Source: Shewanella oneidensis MR-1 (GTDB taxonomy: Bacteria > Pseudomonadota > Gammaproteobacteria > Enterobacterales > Shewanellaceae). From it: a DNA stretch of 64,000 nucleotides. Below, piece after piece: positions 8,768 through 17,600 of this stretch. Where the stretch lies: contig NC_004347.2 in NCBI RefSeq assembly GCF_000146165.2, positions 682,001 to 746,000 on the forward strand, written 5' to 3'. Under the pieces are notes generated by a model, which ran no database searches, was not told the origin of the DNA, and worked only from the letters and a program-made list of their open reading frames with translations. The stretch's first letter is position 1. The number at the start of each line of letters is the position of its first letter. The translations under genes and the position numbers were made by a program.

Positions 8768-8790
8768 TTTCCAATCAGCCAGTTCGCTCT
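8768..8790 (+). repeat. 23-bp direct repeat at cassette end, copy 1
   Basis: TTTCCAATC followed by AGTTC-x-CTC recurs at 10168-10190 with four mismatches in 23 bases. Both copies lie 7-10 bases after a stop codon (8760 and 10157), so they mark the downstream edges of two consecutive cassettes. Confidence 0.65.
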
Positions 8791-8795
8791 AACAA

Positions 8796-8824
8796 GGATT
8801 TAAATGGGTTTTAAACTGGGTTAT
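8796..8824 (+). repeat. 29-bp direct repeat, copy 2, upstream of the repeat-protein gene
   Basis: Second copy of the block at 7791-7819, with a single C-to-T change. It ends 43 bases before the TTG start of the repeat protein. Confidence 0.75.
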
Positions 8825-8867
8825 GCTCAATGCTTCGTTTGTTTATCATAAACTAAGGTGAAACAAG

Positions 8868-10157
8868 TTGAGTGAGCAAGTCAAAAAAACTTCTGTTGAA
8901 ACAATGCGGGAGGTGGATTTGCCGAAGCTTGTGGGGGGGCTGCTTGCCACCAGCAAGATGTTCAGTGAGATGTCTTCTCCTCAGTTTATGGATCGTCAGC
9001 TTGCCACCAGCAAGATGTTCAGTGAGATGTCTTCACCTCAGTTTATCGATCGTCAGCTTGCCACCAGCAAGATTTTCAGTGAGATGTCTTCACCTCAGTT
9101 TATGGAGCGTCAGCTTGCCACCAGCAAGATGTTCAGTGAGATGTCTTCACCTCAGTTTATGGAGCGTCAACTTGCCACCAGCAAGATGTTCAGTGAGATG
9201 TTTTCACCTCAGTTTATAGCGCGCCAGCTTGCCACCAACAAGATGTTCAGTGAGATGCCTTCACCTCAGTTTATGGATCGTCAGCTTGCCACCAGCAAGA
9301 TGTTCAGTGAGATGTCTTCACCTCAGTTTATGGAGCGTCAGCTTGCCACCAGCAAGATGTTCAGTGAGATGTCTTCACCTCAGTTTATGGAGCGTCAACT
9401 TGCCACCAGCAAGATGTTCAGTGAGATGTTTTCACCTCAGTTTATAGAGCGCCAGCTTGTCACCAGCAAGATGTTCAGTGAGATGTTTTCACATCAGTTT
9501 ATGGAGCGTCAGCTTAATAATTCAGTTTCGAAAATGATTCAAGAACTGAGTAACTCTGTTAACTTACAGTATTTCGTCGGTCGCCTCACAACAGATAGTT
9601 TTTCTCACTTAATGAGACAAGCTGAAATTGTTGATATAAGTGTGCTGGATGATTTTGATGAATCAGACATTCAAGCATTTAAAGAATATTCGCAAAGCGA
9701 ATTAAGTCAAAAACCTGAGCAATTTATTGCGACCCAAACAAATCAACCATCAAAATATGGGCAGTTAATTATTTCAATTATTTTCGAACTATTGAAAATT
9801 TTTATTTACCCTTATTTATTCGCTATATTGCAGGCTCATGTAACTTTGCCATTCTTAAGTACTTCTAAAACTGCTACGGAAAAACAAGTCATTATTGCTG
9901 CAAAGAGAGACTTTTGCGAAGAACAGCTTTCTGTTTGCCGCTTTGTTAAATCTCCGAAACTGAATGTTCGAGCTGCTGCTGGGAAAAAGTACCAAGTAAT
10001 CGATGCCTTAAATTTTGGTCAGGGTGTAATCATTGACGCATCAGAAATTAACGAAAAAGATAGGGATTGGGTATTTGTCCATTATTACGATAAAGCTAGC
10101 GAAAGTTACAAAAATGGCTGGGTATTTAGGCGTTATCTAAGACGTTACGTTCCGTAA
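8868..10157 (+). CDS. Tandem-repeat membrane protein with C-terminal SH3-like domain
   Basis: A 429-residue protein starting at TTG 8868, supported by AAGGTG 7 bases upstream. After a 25-residue lead it has ten tandem 19-residue units of consensus LATSKMFSEMSSPQFMERQ, then a helical linker, one membrane segment (about residues 300-325, LIISIIFELLKIFIYPYLFA), and a C-terminal bacterial SH3-like domain (about 350-427, KSPKLNVRAAAGKKYQVID, then GWVFRRYLRRYV). The repeat units have heptad-free amphipathic character and may stack as helices. I know no named family with this make-up. It occupies its own cassette bounded by the 29-bp and 23-bp repeats. Confidence 0.75.
   Translation: MSEQVKKTSVETMREVDLPKLVGGLLATSKMFSEMSSPQFMDRQLATSKMFSEMSSPQFIDRQLATSKIFSEMSSPQFMERQLATSKMFSEMSSPQFMERQLATSKMFSEMFSPQFIARQLATNKMFSEMPSPQFMDRQLATSKMFSEMSSPQFMERQLATSKMFSEMSSPQFMERQLATSKMFSEMFSPQFIERQLVTSKMFSEMFSHQFMERQLNNSVSKMIQELSNSVNLQYFVGRLTTDSFSHLMRQAEIVDISVLDDFDESDIQAFKEYSQSELSQKPEQFIATQTNQPSKYGQLIISIIFELLKIFIYPYLFAILQAHVTLPFLSTSKTATEKQVIIAAKRDFCEEQLSVCRFVKSPKLNVRAAAGKKYQVIDALNFGQGVIIDASEINEKDRDWVFVHYYDKASESYKNGWVFRRYLRRYVP
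8943..9512 (+). repeat. Ten 57-bp coding tandem repeats
   Basis: Ten in-frame copies of a 57-base unit encode ten 19-residue repeats. The copies differ at few positions. Units 4-5 and 8-9 share the same MERQ then FSPQFI variant order, which suggests that a block of several units was duplicated. The unit length keeps other frames open too, so overlapping open frames here are an artefact. Confidence 0.9.
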
Positions 10158-10167
10158 TCCCGAAACC

Positions 10168-10190
10168 TTTCCAATCCGCTAGTTCACTCC
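10168..10190 (+). repeat. 23-bp direct repeat at cassette end, copy 2
   Basis: Second copy of the segment at 8768-8790. It marks the point where the accessory block ends and the Mu-like head genes resume. Confidence 0.6.
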
Positions 10191-10233
10191 ACTCGATCAT
10201 GATGGGCACTCCAATGTTATTGAGAGTGCCGCT

Positions 10234-11403
10234 GTGTCAAAGTCCAAAACCCAAACCACTATTGCCATTGGTGTTGCTGCGCTTAGTAGCACCATAGCAA
10301 TTAACCCAAGCACCACGGGCGTACTGTTCGGTGAAGATGGCTATATTCAGGCATTGCCTGATGGCCATTTTGCTGCCGTTGATGGTCGCCCTGATGATGT
10401 GCCGGGTGGGAAATGGTTGATGGATGCTGCGGCCTTTGCGGCCCTAAAAGCAAATACCCCCCATAAAGCCGGTGATCTGGTTATTGACTACGAACACCAA
10501 ACCCTCAACAAAGAACAAAATGGCCAGCCTGCGCCTGCTTCTGGCTGGTTCAATATCGATGATGTGCAATATCGCCAAGGGCAGGGCTTGTTTATTAAGC
10601 CGCGCTTTACCGATAACGCTATCGCCCACCTTAACGCTAAAGAGTATCGCTATTTCTCTTTGGTCTTTGGATACGACAAGGCCACTGGCCGCCCCCTGTT
10701 TATCCATTCTGCTGCGTTAACTAACCGTCCAGGTGTGGATGGCATGTTGCCACTCGCCGCGCTGGCCGCACTGGCAGCTCTTGATACAAGCCTCAATGCA
10801 AATGCTTTACCTCATCCAACCCAACCGGAGGGACTCCATGTGAATCCACTATTAATGAAACTGTTAGCCGCCTTAGGTATTGAGATTGCCGAAGGTAGCG
10901 AGCCAACCGAAGCACAGCTTAACGATGCGTTAAAGCGCATTGACGATCTGGTTAAAGCGGCGGGCAGTGTCGATGGCCTTAAGCAAGAAGTGGCGGCACT
11001 AACGGCTAAAGTCGGCACCGTTGACTTAAGCGAGTATGTGCCAGTGTCGACAGCAAACGCCCTTCGCGCGCAGCTGGTGGCGCTCACTGCTGAAAACGGC
11101 GTGCTTACTGTTGAACAAACCGTTAAGGCGGCGATTGATGAGGGCAAAGCCTTTGAGTGTGAGCGCGATTACCTCACCCAATTGGGCAATCAAAACATGG
11201 CAGCACTCACAGCCAACATTAATGCCCGCACCCCCATCGCGGCATTAACCGCTAAGCAAACCACCACAGTTCCCTATCCTACCAAGGACAAGGACACCAA
11301 ACTCGCGGCACTGACTGCCGACCAAATCAAACTGGCCGATTCTTGGGGCATGTCGCACGCTGACGTTGCTAAAGCATTAGCCGCTGAACAGGAGCAAAAA
11401 TAA
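10234..11403 (+). CDS. Phage protease/scaffold protein (Mu gpI-like)
   Basis: This 389-residue protein starts at GTG 10234. Its first 170 residues match the Mu I protease family: EDGYIQALPDGHFAAVDGRP, the DYEHQT motif near residue 88, and SAALTNRPGVDG near 160-170. The rest (about 200-389) is a helical scaffold-like region. The protease matures the head and removes the scaffold. An internal in-frame GTG at 10840 with GGAGGGA upstream probably yields the scaffold alone. A 7-bp stem (10205-10211 with 10224-10230) lies just before the first start and may limit its use. Confidence 0.83.
   Translation: MSKSKTQTTIAIGVAALSSTIAINPSTTGVLFGEDGYIQALPDGHFAAVDGRPDDVPGGKWLMDAAAFAALKANTPHKAGDLVIDYEHQTLNKEQNGQPAPASGWFNIDDVQYRQGQGLFIKPRFTDNAIAHLNAKEYRYFSLVFGYDKATGRPLFIHSAALTNRPGVDGMLPLAALAALAALDTSLNANALPHPTQPEGLHVNPLLMKLLAALGIEIAEGSEPTEAQLNDALKRIDDLVKAAGSVDGLKQEVAALTAKVGTVDLSEYVPVSTANALRAQLVALTAENGVLTVEQTVKAAIDEGKAFECERDYLTQLGNQNMAALTANINARTPIAALTAKQTTTVPYPTKDKDTKLAALTADQIKLADSWGMSHADVAKALAAEQEQK
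10840..11403 (+). CDS. Internal in-frame scaffold protein (Mu gpZ-like)
   Basis: GTG 10840 is in frame with the protease gene and has GGAGGGA ending 7 bases before it, a better ribosome site than the one of the full gene. The product would be 187 residues, starting MNPLLMKLLAALGIE, and would contain only the helical scaffold part. Mu, lambda and other phages make scaffold in this way from a nested frame. The start is inferred from the sequence. Confidence 0.6.
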   Translation: MNPLLMKLLAALGIEIAEGSEPTEAQLNDALKRIDDLVKAAGSVDGLKQEVAALTAKVGTVDLSEYVPVSTANALRAQLVALTAENGVLTVEQTVKAAIDEGKAFECERDYLTQLGNQNMAALTANINARTPIAALTAKQTTTVPYPTKDKDTKLAALTADQIKLADSWGMSHADVAKALAAEQEQK

Positions 11404-12323
11404 TGGCTGCGATTAATGCTGCAGTATTACAAGCCCTGCGCACTATGGTGCGTAGCGAGTTTCAAAATGCTTTGACCAAGACTGAGCCACTGTATTTAAA
11501 AATTGCCTCAGTCGTGCCAAGCAATACTAAGTCCAATACCTATGGCTGGTTAGGCTCGATGCCGACTATGCGGGAGTGGATTGGTGCCCGTGTGATCAAC
11601 TCCATCAAGGAGCATGGTTACTCAATCACTAACCGTACCTTTGAAACCACCATTGGGATCTGCCGCGATGATGTAGAAGACGAGGTTATCGGTACCTATA
11701 AGCCTATGGTGCAAGCCTTAGCGCAGGAAGGTGAAGAGTTTCCCGACGATTTGGTGTTCGAGCTATTAGCCGATGGTTTTAGCACTTTGTGTTACGACGG
11801 GCAGAACTTTTTTGATACAGACCATCCCGTTAACGAAAAGCACGATGGCACTGGGGACAATGTTTCAGTGGCCAATATGGCCCTAGATGCGGCCTATACG
11901 GGTGAGCCTTGGTTCCTACTCGATACTACCCGCCCACTTAAGCCTGTGATCTTCCAGGAGCGCCGCAAGCTGGATTTAAACACCTTGTTTAACCCTACTG
12001 ATCCAGCGGTATGGACTAACAACGAGTTCCAGTTCGGTACCGATATGCGCTGTGAAGCAGGCTTTGGCTTCTGGCAAATGGCCTTTGCCAACAAGCGCGC
12101 CCTCAACGCAGACAACCTGTGGGACACCATCGAGAAGATGAAAGCCTTCAAACGTGATGGCGGTAAGAAGCTCAAGATCCGTCCAAGTCTGTTGGTTGTT
12201 CCAAGTTCGTTGGAACAGGCCGCCACTAAGTTACTTACCAGAGAGCTTATCGATGAGAACGGCACCACGGTGGAGAACGAGCTGAAAGGCAAGGTCGAGC
12301 TGTTAGTGGTTCCGCAGTTGTAA
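11403..12323 (+). CDS. Major head subunit (Mu gpT-like)
   Basis: A 306-residue capsid protein. It opens with AAINAAVLQALRTMVRSEF and carries the gpT family blocks SNTYGWLGSMPTMREW and GYSITNRTFETTIGI. Length is the same as Mu gpT (about 305). Its ATG overlaps the protease stop (TAATGG). It follows the scaffold gene as usual. Confidence 0.9.
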   Translation: MAAINAAVLQALRTMVRSEFQNALTKTEPLYLKIASVVPSNTKSNTYGWLGSMPTMREWIGARVINSIKEHGYSITNRTFETTIGICRDDVEDEVIGTYKPMVQALAQEGEEFPDDLVFELLADGFSTLCYDGQNFFDTDHPVNEKHDGTGDNVSVANMALDAAYTGEPWFLLDTTRPLKPVIFQERRKLDLNTLFNPTDPAVWTNNEFQFGTDMRCEAGFGFWQMAFANKRALNADNLWDTIEKMKAFKRDGGKKLKIRPSLLVVPSSLEQAATKLLTRELIDENGTTVENELKGKVELLVVPQL

Positions 12324-12393
12324 GCGCTAATCGAATCGGCACAGGGACGTGCCACCCAATCACTGTGTTTTCACTTTACGAGGTAGCAATGAA

Positions 12394-12840
12394 ATGGCCC
12401 AAATTTCTGATCAAACTCAAGATAACGTTCCAGTCCTTATGGTGGTTAGTCGTCAGCCCAATGGCTATCGCCGTGCTGGGTTGGCCTTCAACAAAGGCGA
12501 TAACCATTTGCCGCTGGCCGAGCTGTCGGATGAACAAGTCGCAGCGATTAAAGCTGATACCCGCCTTAAGGTTTTCGAGACCTCAATGGCAATGGATTCG
12601 ACGGGGAGTCTGGACATTCCAAACGGTGATCCGTCACTGACCAGCCAAGACACCACTGCGCCAGTGCCACTCAGTTTTGCCGAGGCGATTGCCAAGCTCG
12701 ACAAGGCAAACAATGAGCACTTTACCTCAAGTGGTAAGCCGCAATGCAGCGCCCTTGAAGCCTTAATGGGCCAACCCATTAGTGCCGCTGAACGTGATGC
12801 GCAATGGGCTGCATTTACCGCTAACGCTGACGGTGAATAG
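12394..12840 (+). CDS. FluMu/HI1506-like head protein (Mu gp35 zone)
   Basis: I use ATG 12394 (149 residues, MAQISDQTQ) because the GAGGT ribosome site lies about 9 bases upstream; the longer frame begins in untranslated sequence. Residues about 12-52 (VLMVVSRQPNGYRRAGLAF, LSDEQVAAIKAD) match the FluMu N-terminal domain seen in HI1506 proteins. The C-terminal part (FAEAIAKLDKANNEHFTSSGKPQ) resembles a short helix-turn-helix-like module found in these proteins. It may be a head-associated protein. Confidence 0.75.
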   Translation: MAQISDQTQDNVPVLMVVSRQPNGYRRAGLAFNKGDNHLPLAELSDEQVAAIKADTRLKVFETSMAMDSTGSLDIPNGDPSLTSQDTTAPVPLSFAEAIAKLDKANNEHFTSSGKPQCSALEALMGQPISAAERDAQWAAFTANADGE

Positions 12841-12842
12841 CC

Positions 12843-13283
12843 ATGGCTCAAGTGATGTACGCCACCCCAGACAATATGCTCAGCCGCTTTGGTGAGCAGG
12901 ATTTAACCCTGCTGACCGAACGTGAGGACAGTGTGCCAGGGGAAATCAATCTCGCTTTGCTGGAGCAAGCGCTGAGTGATGCATCGGCTGAGATTGATGG
13001 CTATATCGCGGGCCGTTATGTGCTGCCGTTAACCACGGTTCCCGCCGTGCTGGAGCGTAACTGCTGCGATATCGCCCGTTACTTTTTGTATGGCGATAAA
13101 GCCCCTGAACAGGTCGAGAAGCGCTATGCCGCCGTGGTGAAGTTTTTAACCGCAGTGAGTAAGGGCGATATCAGTTTAGGGCTGGCAACAACGGGCGAAA
13201 CCGCAGACCAAAGTGAGTTGGTTATCAGCATCGAAAGCGCGGGCAGTGTGTTTGGTCGCAAGTCAGCTAAGGGGTTTATCTGA
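12843..13283 (+). CDS. DUF1320 family protein (Mu gp36-like)
   Basis: A 146-residue helical protein of the gp36 family. Visible blocks are YATPDNMLSRFGEQDL at the N-terminus, ASAEIDGYIAGRYVLPL, and ERNCCDIARYFLYG. The family is a head-tail connector type component. ATG 12843 follows the upstream stop by 2 bases, and its TGA overlaps the next ATG. Confidence 0.85.
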   Translation: MAQVMYATPDNMLSRFGEQDLTLLTEREDSVPGEINLALLEQALSDASAEIDGYIAGRYVLPLTTVPAVLERNCCDIARYFLYGDKAPEQVEKRYAAVVKFLTAVSKGDISLGLATTGETADQSELVISIESAGSVFGRKSAKGFI

Positions 13284-13726
13284 TGTTTGAGATTAAAGAT
13301 AACTACCTGGCTGCGGGTGAAGCGTTAACCCAATTGCTTGAACCATTAGTCGCTAGCCAGAAGCTGAAAAAGGTCTATCAAGCCAATGAGCTAAGCGAAG
13401 TAGATGAGCGCAGCCAAATCACTCCCGCCGCCCATGTGCTCTATCTGGGCGATGGGCTGGATGAAACTGCCCAAGGTGGCAATAGCAGCCAAGTTAAGCA
13501 GACCTGGCTTGTGGTACTAGCGTGTCGTTTATCCATCCACGAACGCCCCGCAGGTGAGCTGCTAGTCAGCCTATTAAACGCGGTTGTGGGCAAGTCCATT
13601 GCAGTTGATGGTCAGATGCTTGGCCCATTTGTACGCGTTAACAGTGCCGTTAAACCCCGTTTCACCAAAAGCCATGGTTATTACCCTGTGGCTGTGAGTG
13701 TGAAGCTGAGATTCAAACCTAGCTAA
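13283..13726 (+). CDS. DUF1834/gp37-type head-tail joining protein
   Basis: A 147-residue protein with TPAAHVLYLGD and a strand-rich core (TWLVVLACRLSIHERP, SVKLRFKPS), fitting the DUF1834/minor tail class next to gp36 in Mu-like phages. It is coupled to the gp36 gene by a 1-base overlap. It probably sits at the junction where the head meets the tail. Confidence 0.7.
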   Translation: MFEIKDNYLAAGEALTQLLEPLVASQKLKKVYQANELSEVDERSQITPAAHVLYLGDGLDETAQGGNSSQVKQTWLVVLACRLSIHERPAGELLVSLLNAVVGKSIAVDGQMLGPFVRVNSAVKPRFTKSHGYYPVAVSVKLRFKPS

Positions 13727-13754
13727 CCCAACAACTTAAGATGAGGAAAATCCT

Positions 13755-14501
13755 ATGAATGGATTATTAGTCGCAGGCAACTTCTTTGTTGACCGCTTAA
13801 ATGCCCAAGGGCAATCAACGGGGATCATCGGCCCGATTAACACCACCAAGCTCGCTATTAAAACCGATGCCGATGAAAAAGTGCGTGGCAGTCGCAAGAA
13901 GGAAAGCTACGGCCAAGCCTTAAGCGTGGTGAAAATCGCCAAACCCGCTGAGGTGGAATGGTCATTCGACGATCAACCCGCCGAACTGATCGCCATGGCA
14001 CTACTCGGTGATACCCAAGTGGTCAACTCAGGCAGCGGTACCTTAACCGATGAGGCCGTGACCTTACCTGATAATCAGCGTTGGGTGCAGTTACCTAAAA
14101 CTAACTTTGCCACCCTTGGGTTTACGGTAAAGAAAGACGCGACCACCTTAGTACTGGGCACTGACTATGAGGTTAATTATGCCCTCGGTTTAGTGCGTGC
14201 CCTTAAAGGCGGTGCGGTAGAAGCAGGTGGTGCAGTGACTGTCTCAGGCCAGCATAACGCGATTAGCGGTACCTTGGTGCGCGGTGGTATTAAGGCCCAA
14301 ACCCGTGCACGCGTGTTCGGGGAAGGTACCAACTTAGAAACAGGCAAGCCGATAAAGCTCGATATTTTCGATGCCAGCTTAAAACCCACAGCCGCATTGG
14401 ACTTTGCCGCCAGTGAGTTTGTGAGCGCCACCCTTGCGGGTAAAGCCCAGTTAGTCGCGGGTAAGGATCATCCGTTCGAGTACCTAGAGCTGGATGCCTA
14501 A
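13755..14501 (+). CDS. Major tail (tube) protein, siphovirus type
   Basis: A 248-residue beta-rich protein with MNGLLVAGNFFVDRLN, KTDADEKVRGSRKKESYGQ and ETGKPIKLDIFDASLKP. It stands where Mu would have its sheath and tube genes, but no sheath-like protein is present. The predicted fold and the following tape measure point to the tail-tube protein of a flexible non-contractile tail. AGGAAAA precedes ATG 13755. A hairpin follows the gene. Confidence 0.7.
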   Translation: MNGLLVAGNFFVDRLNAQGQSTGIIGPINTTKLAIKTDADEKVRGSRKKESYGQALSVVKIAKPAEVEWSFDDQPAELIAMALLGDTQVVNSGSGTLTDEAVTLPDNQRWVQLPKTNFATLGFTVKKDATTLVLGTDYEVNYALGLVRALKGGAVEAGGAVTVSGQHNAISGTLVRGGIKAQTRARVFGEGTNLETGKPIKLDIFDASLKPTAALDFAASEFVSATLAGKAQLVAGKDHPFEYLELDA

Positions 14502-14520
14502 GCGGTTTTGCTTAACTCAA

Positions 14521-14553
14521 GGGCATGGCCGGACTCAATCGCCATGCTCTTTA
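14521..14553 (+). terminator. Hairpin between tail-tube and tape-measure genes
   Basis: GGGCATGGC pairs with GCCATGCTC around a 10-base loop and is followed by TTTAAT. Placed between a high-copy structural gene and the tape-measure gene, it fits a partial terminator that lowers downstream expression. Confidence 0.5.
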
Positions 14554-14620
14554 ATCCCCCTTTAACCGCCATTTAAACACCGAATATTTAGATACTAACG
14601 AGAGCATTAACGAGATAGCC

Positions 14621-17600
14621 ATGGCTGATAAAACCTTAGAACTCGCCCTGCGGATCGTGGCCGAAGCCACGGGCAAGCAGCATATTGCCGCCTTGGTCGA
14701 TGAGCTTAAGCGCATCGGGGCCGAGTCGGATGCGGCGAATCCTAAGACACAAGCCTTAGCCGATGAAATTGATAGCGTTAGCGACGCCAGCCAAGCGGGC
14801 GCGAATCAAGTTGATGAACTTAAAAACAGCCTTGATCCCTTAAGTAATCAGCTCGACCAAGTAGCCCAAAGCGGCCGCAATACTAGCAACCAAGCAGAGC
14901 AGCTCACTAACGAGCTTAAGCCCTTAGCCACTGGGCTGAACGATGTTGGCGATAGCAGCCAATCGACCAGCCAAAAGGCTAATACCTTAGCCAATAAGCT
15001 CGATGAGCTGGCCAATCAGCAAGACCTAATCAATACCTTTAAGCGCTCCCGCAATGAGCTTGAGCAACAAGAGCTTGCGGTGACGGCTGCGGCATTAGCA
15101 CTGCAGGACTTAAAGCAGCGTGCCAGCCAAACCGACGCCCCCTTTGTGCAGCTGGCTCGCTCCATCGATGTGGCCGAAAAAGAGCTGGAGCAAATGCAGC
15201 GCGAGTTGGCGCAGCAATCGGCCAGCCACACTAAGCTGCAAAATGCCTTATCCAAATCGGGCATTGACTATAACAACCTCACCACCGCACAGCGCAAGTT
15301 AAGTAGCGAATTTGACGGTACTGGCCGCAATGTCGATAAGTTTGCTAATCAGTTAGATAAAGGCAATGCCAGTGCCCGCGATCATGCTGCCAGCCTGCGT
15401 GGTGTGATCACCCAAGTGACCGCCTTGGCGGGTGCCTATGTGGGCTTTGATCGCGTAGCTCAAGCAGTTAAAGACATCTTTGCAACCGGGGATCAATTCG
15501 AGCGCCTAGGTGTGCAGATGAACGCCGTGATGGGCGGATTTGAATCTGGCCGCCAAGCGACAGCTTGGGTAAAGCAATTCGCCATTGATGTGCCACTGCA
15601 ACTCAATGAAGTTAACCAAGCGTTTGTAAAAGCCAAAGCCTTTGGCCTTGACCCGATGAACGGCACCATGAAGGCGATTGTGGATCAAGCCTTTAAACTC
15701 GGTGGCGGGTTTCAAGAAGTCGAGGGGATCACCTTGGCTTTGGGCCAAGCCTGGGCAAAACAGAAATTACAGGGCGAGGAGATCCTGCAACTGATTGAGC
15801 GCGGCGTTCCTGTGTGGGACATGCTGGCGAAAGTCACGGGCAAGAATAGCCTCGAACTAGAGAAGTTAAGCAGCCAAGGTAAGCTGGGGCGTGATGTTAT
15901 CCAAGCCCTTATCGATGAGATGGGCCGCGCAAGTAACGGCAGTGCCGCCGCGCAAATGGCTTTGCTCAGTGGCCAAGTTTCCAACCTTAAAGATAACCTC
16001 ACTAACTTTTACGACCTAGTGGCTCAGTCCGGTGCACTTGATTGGCTAAAAGGCCAGATCAGTGAATTGAATCTTGAGTTTGCAGCCATGGCAAGCGACG
16101 GCCGTTTAAGAGAATGGGCGCAGCAAATCAGCGATACCATCGTGAGCATTGGCTCAGCGGTGCAAGATGGCGCTGCCATGCTGTACCACTTCCGTGATGA
16201 AATCGGGTTTGTGGCTAAGGCATTTTTAGCCTTAAAAGTTGGTAGTTATTTTAGCCATGTGATCACGGGCGCTAATGCCGCTATTGGTGCAATGCGCTTG
16301 TATACCGGAGCTATTGCAGGCACAACCGCCGCCAGTGAAACCGCCACCTTAGCGGCAGGTAAATTAAAAGCCGCCCTCGCTGCCGCCGCTAAGGCTGGGT
16401 TATACCTGGCATTAATCAATGAACTGATTGAAGTGGCGCGGGTGTACCAAGAGCTGCTGATCGCCGAAGAAGCTTTGGCTAAATCCAAACGTACAACAGC
16501 TGCTAGCGCAAAACAGTTGGCGTTTTCCCTTAAGGATTTAAGCGAGCAAACGGGCGTTGCCTTTACCACTATGGCCGAGTTCAACCAGGCGGTGGATGAC
16601 GGCAAGCTGATTTATGACGAGGCCAGCGGTAAATGGAAGAACGCCGCCAAAGCCATGGAGCAAGTCAAGCAGGCTGCCGTTGAGGTAGTTGAGCCGATTA
16701 AGCTGACGGTCGATGAAGCGCTGCGCCTGACCTTAACCTTAAGCGATCAGGTTAAAACCCTTGATGATGTTAAAGGCGGTATGGGCGGATTTATTCGCCA
16801 GATTGATGCGGCCTTAGAACCTTTAAAAGCAGCGGGAACAGAGTATGCGGGCCATGTAAAACTGCTTACTGAGCTGCGGGCAAAATTTGAGGAGCAGCAA
16901 AGCTACCTCGATGCCACGGCCAAAGGGACGGCAGCGTTAGAGCAAGCCTATAAGGACTTAGGTATCACCAGCAGCCAAGCCCTGACGGATGCGACCAACA
17001 AAGCCGAAACGGCATTTAACTTAATCAGAGACAACCGTGAACCACTTGAGCAACAAAAGGATGCATTTTTAGCCTGGGCAAAAGCCGCGCTCACTGCTGC
17101 CGAAGCCACTGGTGCTGTGGTACCAGAATCCCTAAAGGCGCAGGCGGCCACCCTTGGACTCTCTAAAGAGTTAAATGATCTTACGGCCAAACAGTACGGC
17201 TATACGGACAGCACTAAGGAACTCTCACCGGAACAGGCGAAGTTAAGCCGTGCCGTTGCCGAAACCGAAGCGCGCTTAAAACAATGCCGTGATGTGATGA
17301 ATAGCTCGACGGTATCGAGCAAAGAAAAATCCAAAGCGCAACAGGAACTCATTAACCTGCAGGGCAAGCTGAGTGCGCAAACTCAGCAGCTTAGCGAAGT
17401 ACAAGCGCTTGAGGCTGCTAACTATGAGCAGATCAAAAGCAAGTATGCCGCCGTAAGTGATGAAATGTTAAGGCTCGAAAAAGCCTATAAAGATGGCGGC
17501 ATAACCGCTGAAGAGTATCTGCAACAAAAAGAACGCCTGGTGCAAGTGCTCAATGTACTGCAACGCTTAATGGGCGGCTTGCAAGACGGTGAGCAAGAGA

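Noticed and set aside
8872..9447. Two long open frames rich in Leu, Pro, Cys and Arg over the tandem repeats
   Set aside because: The 57-bp unit is a multiple of three and lacks stops in this frame, so the open frames follow from the repeats of the real gene.
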